This document shows, in pieces, positions 28,230 to 35,892 of a DNA stretch of 64,000 nucleotides. Made by a program: the position numbers and the translations under genes. Each line of letters opens with the position of its first letter. Position 1 is the stretch's first letter. Source of the stretch: Cohnella fermenti (lineage in GTDB: Bacteria > Bacillota > Bacilli > Paenibacillales > Paenibacillaceae); the NCBI RefSeq assembly GCF_004801405.1, contig NZ_SSOB01000008.1, positions 1 through 64,000 of the forward strand. The letters are read 5' to 3'. Below the pieces are notes generated by a model. The model saw only the letters and a program-made list of their open reading frames with translations. It did not search any database and was not told the DNA's origin.

Positions 28230-28259
28230 TGAACATCATCTGACAAATTATGTTATAAT
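28230..28259 (+). promoter_or_regulatory. Promoter of the toxin mRNA
   Basis: Extended -10 TGTTATAAT (28251-28259) with a weak -35 TGAACA 18 bp upstream. The start of transcription would be near 28266, about 60 nt before the toxin ATG. Confidence 0.55.
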
Positions 28260-28324
28260 GGGACAGGCACATAGAACGGCTTGCAAGGGTGGTCGGCTAC
28301 CTCTCTATGAAGGGAGGGATGCCC

Positions 28325-28432
28325 ATGGAGGTTAAAGACTCTTTGATGTTGATGATCAGTTTTGGTGCGTTAATCGTTGCGCTGATCACGCTGATTGTTG
28401 CCATCATTGCAGTAATTAATCAACAAAAATAG
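28325..28432 (+). CDS. Small hydrophobic holin-like type I toxin
   Basis: A 35-residue peptide: short charged start MEVKDSL, one membrane helix (about residues 8-31, MISFGALIVALITLIVAIIA) and a polar tail INQQK. It matches the putative holin-like toxin family common in Bacillus/Paenibacillus (pattern MEVKD-L-LMI-F). Such peptides insert in the cell membrane and depolarise it. GGGAGGG is 6 nt before ATG 28325; the ATG two codons earlier lies inside the ribosome site. A convergent promoter and antisense RNA overlap the 3' end, which is the arrangement of type I toxin-antitoxin modules such as txpA/ratA. Confidence 0.72.
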   Translation: MEVKDSLMLMISFGALIVALITLIVAIIAVINQQK

Positions 28433-28545
28433 ACCGCCCTCTTGACAGGTAAACGGTCTATTTCCGACTTCATTACCGAAGCCGACCGCCTTTGAAGCGG
28501 TCTATTGTGCTGAAGGAGTCGTGTTAGCCGCACGTCTCCTTCTTT
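28423..28545 (-). ncRNA. Antisense RNA antitoxin of the type I module
   Basis: A minus-strand transcription unit of about 120 nt. Promoter TTGCAT (28580-28575), 17 bp, TATAAT (28557-28552) predicts a start near 28545. It ends in a classical terminator: stem AAATAGACCG/CGGTCTATTT (28462-28453 with 28437-28428) and a T-run over the toxin stop codon. It is fully complementary to the 3' end of the toxin message, so pairing would promote RNase III decay or block translation. Neither strand of this stretch has another gene. Confidence 0.65.
28512..28545 (+). terminator. Terminator of the toxin mRNA
   Basis: GAAGGAG-T-CGTG pairs with CACG-T-CTCCTTC (one T-T mismatch) followed by TTTAG. Confidence 0.6.
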
Positions 28546-28551
28546 AGCTTG

Positions 28552-28580
28552 ATTATAACAGCGCAAGTTTATACATGCAA
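28552..28580 (-). promoter_or_regulatory. Antisense promoter
   Basis: TTGCAT, 17-bp spacer, TATAAT on the minus strand; close to sigma-A consensus and facing the toxin gene. Confidence 0.75.
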
Positions 28581-28625
28581 TAAACAGCCCGGCAACTCAA
28601 AGACTATCATTTGAACAATGCCATC

Positions 28626-29885
28626 TCACTTCACCCGATCCAACTCGTCCATAAAGGCCGATTTGTTCGCATAAGAATCGCGAAGCTCGCCAATCAAGCT
28701 CGCTTGATTGGCGCTTCCCGCTATCTTCCGATAACGCCGCAACATGTCGCATACCTTCTGGTAACCTTTCCTTTTCGTCGCCAAGCTTGCCGTCTTCCTG
28801 ACATGAGCGCTATAGATGTCGCTAATCTCATCCCCGAATTTCCCCGCAAGCCTGTCGGCGTACGATTCAATGACATCCGGGTTCTCCTTCACATACGCCA
28901 TCATCTCGTCCAAGTCGTTCGCCTCGGAGATGAGCCGGAGATACATGCCTTGTGCACGCCAGCCTTGTTCCATCTTGAGCTGCTGCTTCAAACGATCGTA
29001 CAGGGCATCCCGATCTTCACCGGCCAACTGCTGAAGCTCGTTATAATATTCGAACTTGCCGGCAAGCAACAACTGCTCGGCCAGTTGTGCCTGATCTTCC
29101 TTGCGTTGCAGCTCGCGGTAGGCGGCATACCTGATTTCCTGCCATTGTAACACTAACCCCGCATAATTCCCGTCCTGCTGTTCGCCTTCCACAGCCAATT
29201 CCACCACACGGGGATAATTCTTCTCTCGCATAAATTTATTAATGAGGGTTTCTCTAAAGGAGCTGTAGTGGAGATTGTCCGCAATAAATTGTTCCGTCTC
29301 TTCTTCTTTGCCGTATTCCTGAAGGACGCCCAGCCACACTTTGTTTAAGGCCTCACTCGTGTACCTCCGCCCCTCTTGGGTTGCGTTCGTGTGAATGCTA
29401 TCATCTATTTTCGCTTTTAACGTATGTCTTAAGGTGTTAACATCGGCGAAGCGGGCACACATGCCGAGCAGGGCGACCTTGTAATCTTCCCATCCTTCCA
29501 AAACCGCACTGTCGCTCTGCCGCAGCAGCTTGTGGAATACCTGTTGTCTTAATTCCGGTTCCCATTCAACGTTGTCCGCTATTGCCCCGTCGATTGCCTC
29601 AAGCGCTTCATCAGCCAGCCAGCCGATATCCCCATCGGAATCGTCCGCATATTGGAAGGCTTGCACCGCTTCCTCCAACACGAGGCAGGCGATATCCAGC
29701 GCTAGAAGCATATTCTCGGTCTCCCCGCACTTCTCGAGCACCGCGATCATCTCTTCCGCGAAGCGGTCCGCTTTGGTTCTTCCGCAATCAATCCAGCCGT
29801 ATCTGCCCTTATGCTTCTCGATGATAGAAGCGATCAGCTTCTTGCATCTATCAAGCTCTTCGGCGTCATGATAATGAATGTTCAT
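28626..29885 (-). CDS. Helical-repeat protein of unknown function
   Basis: A 419-residue soluble acidic protein that appears entirely alpha-helical, with TPR/HEAT-like helical pairs (LALDIACLVLEEAVQAFQYA, RVVELAVEGEQQDG, MYLRLISEANDLDEMMAYVK). The pattern recalls the long helical C-terminal part of SWIM zinc-finger proteins, but the zinc finger is absent. It could be a stand-alone derivative of that family or an adaptor. Lone gene; no strong ribosome site (GAGAG). Function not assigned. Confidence 0.65.
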   Translation of the reverse strand: MNIHYHDAEELDRCKKLIASIIEKHKGRYGWIDCGRTKADRFAEEMIAVLEKCGETENMLLALDIACLVLEEAVQAFQYADDSDGDIGWLADEALEAIDGAIADNVEWEPELRQQVFHKLLRQSDSAVLEGWEDYKVALLGMCARFADVNTLRHTLKAKIDDSIHTNATQEGRRYTSEALNKVWLGVLQEYGKEEETEQFIADNLHYSSFRETLINKFMREKNYPRVVELAVEGEQQDGNYAGLVLQWQEIRYAAYRELQRKEDQAQLAEQLLLAGKFEYYNELQQLAGEDRDALYDRLKQQLKMEQGWRAQGMYLRLISEANDLDEMMAYVKENPDVIESYADRLAGKFGDEISDIYSAHVRKTASLATKRKGYQKVCDMLRRYRKIAGSANQASLIGELRDSYANKSAFMDELDRVK

Positions 29886-29979
29886 TCGTTTCTCTCTCTA
29901 TCGCTTTTCAATTTGATCTGTGATGCCATAATATCATATTATCTTGTCATTATCGCGCCGACGGGCAAGGGGGACTCCC

Positions 29980-30834
29980 ATGAAGAACGATGTCGAGGCG
30001 ATCGCTCGGGAATTCGCGGAAGGGGTCCTGACCATCAAGGCCGTGCATCTCGGGGCGATGAAGCCGAATGTGCATTATCCGGAGAATACGAGCGATGAGC
30101 CGATCGCGTTATCGGGCTTGCTGTTCGTCATCAGAGGCAGAGCTATGTTCAAATTCGACGGCAAGGCTTACGAACTCAAGGCAGGCAAGGCTGTTCACGG
30201 GGCGGTCGGCATGAAGCTGCGGCATCAGGTGACGGGGCCGGAGGACTTGGAATATCTGCTCGTCCATTACGAGCTGTGGGAGCCGGGTTCGGAGTCGCAG
30301 AACGGCATCCGTTACAACAGGACGAGCTATATGATGAATTACGGGAACCAACCGACCACAGTGGAGAAAATGTACCTGTTAAACCAGGCATGGAACACGC
30401 CTGGACAGCTTACGTCGGTTCGCTGCAAGGAGCTGTTCTTCGGCCTCGTCCACGATATGCTGTCTGCCGCGCGAGGCGGAAGCGTGCAGGTTCATCGCGG
30501 CGAGATCGACGATGTCGTCTCATACATTCAACGGTTCTATATGGAGCCCCATACCGTCGATTCGCTGGCGGCGCGATGCGGCATGAACGCCAAGCGTTTC
30601 TCGTACCTGTTCAACAAGTATACGGGGATGTTCCCGATCGACTACCTCATCCGGCATCGGCTCGACCGGGCCAAGCAGCTTCTCGCGACAAGCGACTGCG
30701 CGATTCTCCAGGTGGCGGGGAGCGTCGGGTATGCCGACACGCATTACTTCAGCCGACTGTTCAAGAAGAACGAGGGCTGCTCGCCGGGCGAGTATCGCCG
30801 CCGGTTGGGCAATCGTCCACTTCCGTTCCGCTAA
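29980..30834 (+). CDS. AraC-family transcription regulator
   Basis: A 284-residue regulator: cupin-like N-terminal sensing domain (about 30-120, VIRGRAMFKFDGKAYELKAG) and two C-terminal helix-turn-helix motifs (HTVDSLAARCGMNAKRFSYL and VGYADTHYFSRLFKKNEG). Starts at ATG 29980 after GGGGGA. It is immediately upstream of a siderophore-type esterase and a Fur-regulated binding protein, and both of those promoters share an identically placed motif, so it probably activates them in response to the siderophore or its product. Confidence 0.88.
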   Translation: MKNDVEAIAREFAEGVLTIKAVHLGAMKPNVHYPENTSDEPIALSGLLFVIRGRAMFKFDGKAYELKAGKAVHGAVGMKLRHQVTGPEDLEYLLVHYELWEPGSESQNGIRYNRTSYMMNYGNQPTTVEKMYLLNQAWNTPGQLTSVRCKELFFGLVHDMLSAARGGSVQVHRGEIDDVVSYIQRFYMEPHTVDSLAARCGMNAKRFSYLFNKYTGMFPIDYLIRHRLDRAKQLLATSDCAILQVAGSVGYADTHYFSRLFKKNEGCSPGEYRRRLGNRPLPFR

Positions 30835-30870
30835 TCGTCTATTTGTCGAACCCGCCTGATTCTTTATAAT
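30811..30870 (+). promoter_or_regulatory. Esterase promoter with putative AraC-regulator motif
   Basis: AATCGTCCAC (30811), TTCCGTTC and then TTGTCG (30843-30848), 16 bp, TATAAT (30865-30870). The motif starts 32 bp upstream of the -35 box, inside the last codons of the AraC gene. The same arrangement recurs at 32541-32600. Confidence 0.55.
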
Positions 30871-30920
30871 GTTCTTCGATTAGACTGTCGGCCGAGCAGG
30901 TCGAGGAGAGCAGGGTTCCC

Positions 30921-32444
30921 ATGAGGACAATCGAACGTGCAAGCATCGGAGGGCGGACTATCGACGTTTGTTTGCCTCCTTCTTATTTTACCTCGGGCAA
31001 GCGATACCCCGTTGTTTACGTCATGGGCGGGGGAGAACTCGTCAAGCATTGCGAGAATCATCTGCACCGCCTGTTCCTGGAGGGCTGGCTGCCGGAGCTG
31101 ATTCTGGCAGGCGTTGAAGCGTTCGACGGGCACTATCGCGCCTGCGTTGACGAGTTGGCGGGCCGGATCAAGCCTTATGTGGACGAAAATTACCGTACGG
31201 TGGCGGATGGCGCTCGAACGGCGATCGTCGGGAGTGCGGGGGGCGGGCTGATTCCCTTATATGCGGCGCATCTTCGGCCCGACGCCTTCGGCCTCATCGG
31301 GGCCTTGTCTCCGTCATTGGGGGACGAAGGGGCAATGGGGTTCTTGCGCGAGCAATCGGCGGTGCCCGAGCCGCTGCGGATTTTCTTGTCCGTTGGCGCA
31401 CAGGAGGGCATTGCGGAGCGGGATGCCCGGCGCAACGCGGCCATGTATGCGCTCGAGCTTCGCAGGCGGTGGCAGTCGCAGGGGCTCGGCGAGGACCGGC
31501 TGGCCTTCGAACTGGAGGAAGACGGCACACACGATACGATGTTTATCGCACGATATTTTCCCCAAGCGTTGTTGTGGTTCTACGGGCAGGATGCGGAACG
31601 GCCGCCGGGCATGACGGGGCAAGGCGCAGCCGAGCCGTTGCGCTACGAGATCCCGGGCACGGACACGTACCGGCTGCGATCCGAACATACGGGGCTCGGC
31701 TACTGCATCTTCGTCTCGCAGCCGATAAGATCGGCTCCGGCGGAAGGGTATCCGGCGCTCTATGCGGTGGATGGCAACGCGCACTTCGGCTCGATGGCGG
31801 AAGCGATGCGAATGCAATCGTGGCATCCCGAAGGAATTGCGCCGGGGCTGATCGTCGGCATCGGATACGAGTCGGAGGAGCCGTTCGTGTATGGCCGCCG
31901 AATGTACGACTTCACCGTCGAGACGCCGGAATCGGAGCTGCGCTCCGACGGGATGGCGTGGCCTCCGACAGGCGGAGCGGACTCGTTCCTTCTCTTCTTG
32001 GAGCAGGAGCTTCTGCCATTTATCCGGAGCCGTTACCCGGTTGACGTATCCCGGCAATCGTTGTTCGGCCATTCTCTGGGAGGGCTGTTTGCCTTGTACG
32101 CGCTCTTCGACCGGCCTTCGCCGTTCCGTTCGTTCGTGGCGGGGAGTCCTTCGATCTGGTGGAACAAGTATCATCTGCTGAGCAAGGTGCCGGAGTTCGA
32201 GGCGAGGCTGGGCCGGGGAGCGGTGCAGGCGGAGCTGATTCTCGCGGTCGGGTCGGAGGAGGAGCCGTCGATGATCGAGGACGCCGTGCAGCTCTGCCGG
32301 AGATTGAAGCCGTATGAGAATCGGGGGCTGGAGATCGCCTGTATGCTCATCGAAGGGGAAGACCATCTGTCGGTTATCCACCCGATGATCAGCAAAGTGT
32401 TCAGGCAAATATTCCGCAACGGCCGGGCAACGCAGAACGGTTGA
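30921..32444 (+). CDS. Tandem esterase-D protein, N-terminal domain catalytically dead (siderophore-esterase-like)
   Basis: A 507-residue cytosolic protein made of two alpha/beta-hydrolase (esterase D, PF00756-type) domains. The first (1-230) has DENYRTVADGARTAI then VGSAGGGLIPLYAA: compared with the usual GSSxGGL elbow the nucleophile Ser is Ala, although the late His (DGTHDTMF) remains. The second (about 240-500) has an intact elbow FGHSLGGLFALYAL, an acidic residue in VGSEEEPSM and His in EGEDHLSV, and resembles Fes/IroE/BesA trilactone hydrolases. Position between an AraC regulator and a Fur-controlled siderophore-binding protein supports a role in releasing iron from imported ferric siderophore. 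Confidence 0.82.
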   Translation: MRTIERASIGGRTIDVCLPPSYFTSGKRYPVVYVMGGGELVKHCENHLHRLFLEGWLPELILAGVEAFDGHYRACVDELAGRIKPYVDENYRTVADGARTAIVGSAGGGLIPLYAAHLRPDAFGLIGALSPSLGDEGAMGFLREQSAVPEPLRIFLSVGAQEGIAERDARRNAAMYALELRRRWQSQGLGEDRLAFELEEDGTHDTMFIARYFPQALLWFYGQDAERPPGMTGQGAAEPLRYEIPGTDTYRLRSEHTGLGYCIFVSQPIRSAPAEGYPALYAVDGNAHFGSMAEAMRMQSWHPEGIAPGLIVGIGYESEEPFVYGRRMYDFTVETPESELRSDGMAWPPTGGADSFLLFLEQELLPFIRSRYPVDVSRQSLFGHSLGGLFALYALFDRPSPFRSFVAGSPSIWWNKYHLLSKVPEFEARLGRGAVQAELILAVGSEEEPSMIEDAVQLCRRLKPYENRGLEIACMLIEGEDHLSVIHPMISKVFRQIFRNGRATQNG

Positions 32445-32540
32445 GGGACGTGCGGCGGAACGCTGGAGGGGCGAGCGATGGGGAGCGGTGGAGCTGCCGA
32501 GCGTCTCCGCCGGCCGGACCGTCTCGGCGGTCGATTGGGG

Positions 32541-32626
32541 AATCGTCCACCTTCGGTTCGGGAATTATCTATTTGAGAACCGGGTCTCTTCCGCTATAAT
32601 GTTTATGCGAATGAAAATCATTATCA
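32541..32626 (+). promoter_or_regulatory. Binding-protein promoter with AraC motif and Fur box
   Basis: AATCGTCCAC (32541), TTGAGA (32573-32578), 16 bp, TATAAT (32595-32600), then the Fur box TGAAAATCATTATCA (32612-32626, one mismatch to the 7-1-7 consensus) over the start of transcription. The first part repeats the esterase promoter layout exactly. Confidence 0.75.
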
Positions 32627-32659
32627 TAAACATAGCGGAAAAGGGGAAAGAAACACACG

Positions 32660-33676
32660 ATGAAGAAGCCCATAAGAAAATATGCGTTATCCGTCATGAC
32701 CGCTGCTGTCGTTCTGCTGCTTGGCGCCTGCGGCAATGCCGACAACTCGAATGTCACGCCGTCGGCCTCGTCCGCCGCTTCCGAATCGGCCGCGGTCTCT
32801 CCATCTGCTGCTGCCTCTGCCGCGGCTTCCGCCGCAGCTTCATCCGAGCGCACGTTGACCGACGATTATGGACACCAGGTGAGCATCGAATCCACCCCCG
32901 AGCGGATTCTTGCTCCTTATATGGAAGATGCGTTGGTGACGCTCGGCGTAACTCCCGTAGCGAAATATTCGGCGGGAGGCACGGTGCAGGAGCACCTGGA
33001 GCCGTGGCTTGCCGACTTGCCCGTCATCGATCTGATGAGCGGCCTGTCTCCCGAAGCGGCGCTCGGCTTCGAGCCTGATCTTATTATGATCAGTTCACAC
33101 TTCCTGCCGGTCGAGAATTACGAGACGATTGCGAAGGTGGCCCCGACCTATCTGTTCAACGGCGAGGCTGGCGATTGGGGAGAGCAATTGCGCAAGGTCG
33201 GCGAGCTGCTGGGCAAGGAGGAGCTGGCGGAGCAGAAGCTGACCGAATACGACGCCAAGATCGCCGAGGCGAAGGAGCAATTGTCCCAATCCGTCGAGGG
33301 GAAAAAGGTGGCGATCCTATGGCCGTCCGAGAAGGAATTCTACGTGGTGGGAAGCGAGTTCCTGTCGGGCAAGTTGCTTTACGGCGAACTGGGCTTGGCA
33401 GCGCCCGAGCTCGCGAGCGCAACGCCGGATAACTTCGGTACGCTCTCGCTCGAGAAGCTGCCGGAGTTGGATGCGGATGAGCTGTTCGTCATTACGCCGG
33501 AAGGCCAGACCGAAGAGCAGGTCGACAAGCTGCTCGCCGACATGCCGCTATGGAAAACCATGCCGGCAGTTAAGAACGGCCGCGTCCATCATGTGTCCTC
33601 CGGCCACTGGATCAATTCCGCTTACATGGCTAACCTGGCCGTGCTGCAGGATGTGACCGAAGCTTTGCAGGGTTAG
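32660..33676 (+). CDS. Iron-siderophore substrate-binding lipoprotein
   Basis: A 338-residue lipoprotein with lipobox LLGAC (Cys24), an Ala/Ser-rich linker and a FecB/FeuA-type periplasmic-binding fold: RTLTDDYGHQVSI, ERILAPYMEDALVTLGVTPV, GLSPEAALGFEPDLIMISS, YLFNGEAGDWGEQL. No permease genes adjoin it; it must feed a transporter elsewhere, such as the Fur-controlled operon at 52-56 kb. A Fur box lies in its promoter and a terminator follows. Confidence 0.9.
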   Translation: MKKPIRKYALSVMTAAVVLLLGACGNADNSNVTPSASSAASESAAVSPSAAASAAASAAASSERTLTDDYGHQVSIESTPERILAPYMEDALVTLGVTPVAKYSAGGTVQEHLEPWLADLPVIDLMSGLSPEAALGFEPDLIMISSHFLPVENYETIAKVAPTYLFNGEAGDWGEQLRKVGELLGKEELAEQKLTEYDAKIAEAKEQLSQSVEGKKVAILWPSEKEFYVVGSEFLSGKLLYGELGLAAPELASATPDNFGTLSLEKLPELDADELFVITPEGQTEEQVDKLLADMPLWKTMPAVKNGRVHHVSSGHWINSAYMANLAVLQDVTEALQG

Positions 33677-33699
33677 GCTAGTGGCATTAGTGACAAAAA

Positions 33700-33730
33700 G
33701 GCCAGGATTCCTCGGAGGAGGGTCCTGGCC
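33700..33730 (+). terminator. Terminator after the binding-protein gene
   Basis: GGCCAGGA pairs with TCCTGGCC around a purine-rich loop, followed by TCTTGG. Confidence 0.65.
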
Positions 33731-33795
33731 TCTTGGCTGTTGGGACGGGGACTGTCGACTTCCGAATTCCGGACAGAATTCCTTCCGGGCGCCGA

Positions 33796-33847
33796 TTGAC
33801 AATTGTGCAGGGGAAACGATAAACTGGATTTAGTTAAATATTAAACT
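33796..33847 (+). promoter_or_regulatory. marR-type promoter and operator
   Basis: TTGACA (33796-33801), 16 bp, GATAAA, followed by AGTTAAATATTAAACT (33832-33847). The same 16-mer, as a perfect palindrome, lies upstream of the NmrA-like gene at 34888, which suggests autoregulation plus control of that gene. Confidence 0.65.
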
Positions 33848-33895
33848 ATATATCGGGGTTCACTCTAGTGGAATTCACGGAAGAGGTTCAGGGCT

Positions 33896-34357
33896 ATGGA
33901 TGATCTGCAGCGCTACGTGTTGGAGCAGCCGGTAGAGGTGGAGGCTTTCTTCGCGATGGTGGACACGACGGCCGAGCTTATCGGCGTCTCGGAGAAGTAC
34001 TGGTCGTCGCAAGGAATCAATGGAGCGCGCATCCGGATTCTGGTCGAGATCGCCAAGGCGGGCGGCGCGATTCTTCCTTCGGTTCTGGCGGAGAGAATCG
34101 GAGTGACGAAGGCCAATATCAGTGTGCTGCTGGCTCCGTTGGAACGACAGGGTTATATTCGCAGCGCCGATGACCCGGAGGACGGCCGCAAGCGCCGGGT
34201 GCTGCTGACCGAGGTAGGGGAGAGACTGCTGCTGGACGCGCTGCCCGGCAACCGATTGACCATTGGCAAGCGGATGACGAAGCTGAGCGCCGACGAGTTG
34301 AAGCAATTGCTGTCGCTGCTGCGCAAGCTGCGTGGGGACTTGGGCGAACCGGGTTAG
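33896..34357 (+). CDS. MarR-family transcription regulator
   Basis: A 153-residue dimeric winged-helix regulator. The helix-turn-helix is LPSVLAERIGVTKANISVLL, followed by the wing SADDPEDGRKRRVLLTEVGE. Flanking helices (1-50 and 125-150) form the dimer interface. It probably binds the AGTTAAATATTTAACT palindromes in its own promoter and before the NmrA-like oxidoreductase gene 570 bp downstream; members commonly respond to oxidants, aldehydes or phenolics. The start at 33896 is preceded only by GAAGAGG. Confidence 0.88.
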   Translation: MDDLQRYVLEQPVEVEAFFAMVDTTAELIGVSEKYWSSQGINGARIRILVEIAKAGGAILPSVLAERIGVTKANISVLLAPLERQGYIRSADDPEDGRKRRVLLTEVGERLLLDALPGNRLTIGKRMTKLSADELKQLLSLLRKLRGDLGEPG

Positions 34358-34506
34358 CTTTACTTAGCGGAAGCTTCCGCAGGCGATCCGCCGATCGGCC
34401 GATGCATCGGTCCGGGAGGGCCCTGGCCGGATGTCCTGTCTCTTGCCGGCGGCCCCTCCTGCATCCCGCATCCATCGCCTGACAAACCACCCCGCCGACC
34501 ATTTTT

Positions 34507-34732
34507 ATGCTAAAAACCACATACAATCGTTGCCCGACGGACGCTAACGTCCAATTTATGCTAAAAACCACATAAAACCGGCGAATGGAGGGGGTTCGGA
34601 GCGCGATAAGTGTGAAAAATCACATAAAACCGGCGAATGGAGAGGCTTCGGAGCGTGATAAGTGTGAAAAATCACATAAAACCGGCGAATGGAGGGGGGG
34701 TGGAGCGCGATAAGTGTGAAAAACCGCATAAA
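34507..34732. repeat. Palindrome array B1: five units, 51-52 bp period
   Basis: Five copies of a short palindrome (type TGTGAAAAATCACATAAAA or ATGCTAAAAACCACATA) start at 34507, 34558, 34610, 34662 and 34714. The last three belong to a 52-bp tandem repeat whose spacer reads CCGGCGAATGGAG...GGAGCG. The array fills most of the 569-bp gap between the MarR and NmrA-like genes. No gene is seen here. Confidence 0.88.
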
Positions 34733-34887
34733 AACCGCCGCCCGGTGGCTGTAGCCGCCCGTTTGTCCAGCCGTCGCCCCGATAGGAGTTCAACAATCCG
34801 CAATCTAGCGATTTTCACACCCATGTTCCCGTCGTGTTCAGCATTTTCGGCAATTGTTCTCGTTAATGCAGTTGTTTTCGCCAATTT

Positions 34888-34903
34888 AGTTAAATATTTA
34901 ACT
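34888..34903 (+). promoter_or_regulatory. MarR operator before the NmrA-like gene
   Basis: AGTTAAATATTTAACT is a perfect 16-bp palindrome 23 bp upstream of the ATG; it differs by one base from the site in the marR-type promoter. Confidence 0.7.
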
Positions 34904-34926
34904 TTCTAATCCAAGGAGACGATCCC

Positions 34927-35742
34927 ATGCGTATAGTCCTTACCGGTTCAACAGGCAAGCTCGGAGGATTGATTGTGCAGCAATTGCAATTCCGGTGCCG
35001 TCCGGAGGAGATGATTCTCAGCATCAGACGGCCGCAGGGGGCTCAGGCCCAAGCGTATCGGGAGTCCGGCCTGGACGTTCGGTATGGGGACTACGATGTG
35101 CCGGAATCGCTCGCACCTTCTTTTGCCGGGGCTGACAAGCTCTTGATGATCTCCTCCCCGAGCATGGACGATACGGCGCGACTGGCCCAGCACCTCTCCG
35201 TCGTCAATGCGGCGAAGCAAGCCGGAATCGGGCACATCGTTTATACGAGCCTATTCGCGCCGGAGAAGGGACGGTTATCCGTGCACAAGCTGCATCTGGA
35301 TACCGAACGGGCGATCAAGGAGTCGCAGCTTCCTTACACCATTCTGAGGAATGCCTATTATTCGGATATCGTGAAGCTTCTGGGCACTCGGGAGGCTGCA
35401 GCCAGCGGTATCCTGCCAAGCCCACCGGGGAAGTGGGTGTTCAATACCGCCTCTCGCATCGACCTGGCGGAAGCCGCCGCCAACGTATTGACGGAGGACG
35501 GGCACGGGTACCGGACCTATGAACTGACCCCGCCTCGTACCTGGAATCTAGGCAATCTGGCACGTTCCCTTACGGAAGCGACGGGGAGGCGGGTGGTTCA
35601 CCGCACGGACCCGGGCTATCGGAATGACCTCTACCGAATGCTGCCCTGCTCCGAGATGTCGTTCGTCTCCGGCGATCTGGCCGGGCTGGTCGGACGCCCT
35701 CTTCGTTCCGTGGCGGACGAGGTCCGGGATTTGTTCGGTTAG
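34927..35742 (+). CDS. NmrA-like NAD(P)H-dependent oxidoreductase (QOR2-like)
   Basis: A 271-residue atypical SDR protein. TGSTGKLGGL binds the dinucleotide near the N-terminus; later motifs are DVRYGDYDVPESL, KLLMISSPS and YTSLFAPEKGR. This resembles the QOR2/YtfG quinone-oxidoreductase group, often paired with a MarR- or HxlR-type sensor of quinones or electrophiles. The canonical YxxxK pair is not evident. AAGGAGA lies 7 nt before the ATG. A MarR-type palindrome in the promoter links it to the regulator upstream. Confidence 0.85.
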   Translation: MRIVLTGSTGKLGGLIVQQLQFRCRPEEMILSIRRPQGAQAQAYRESGLDVRYGDYDVPESLAPSFAGADKLLMISSPSMDDTARLAQHLSVVNAAKQAGIGHIVYTSLFAPEKGRLSVHKLHLDTERAIKESQLPYTILRNAYYSDIVKLLGTREAAASGILPSPPGKWVFNTASRIDLAEAAANVLTEDGHGYRTYELTPPRTWNLGNLARSLTEATGRRVVHRTDPGYRNDLYRMLPCSEMSFVSGDLAGLVGRPLRSVADEVRDLFG

Positions 35743-35812
35743 ACGCTTAGCCGCCTTGACGGTGCACCGTTGCCATGGTATTATTTACTAAATTTGAAGG
35801 CCATGTAACCTT

Positions 35813-35853
35813 AGGGTTCAACCTCGCGGCAGTGCGCGGTTGGGCCCTTTTTT
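35813..35853 (+). terminator. Terminator between the NmrA-like and nucleotidyltransferase genes
   Basis: AGGGTTCAACCTCGCG (35813) pairs with CGCGGTTGGGCCCT (35835-35848, with G-U pairs), then six T. A promoter-like TTGACG-16-TATTAT lies just before it (35757-35784), so it may be either the end of the upstream gene or an attenuator of the next one. Confidence 0.65.
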
Positions 35854-35892
35854 GGCATTGGCGGCCTTCCGGAGGAAGAGAGGAGAAGGAGT

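Noticed and set aside
35803-35808. ATG-TAA minimal upstream frame in the nucleotidyltransferase leader
   Set aside because: GAAGG is only 2 nt before the ATG, which is too close for initiation; likely chance.
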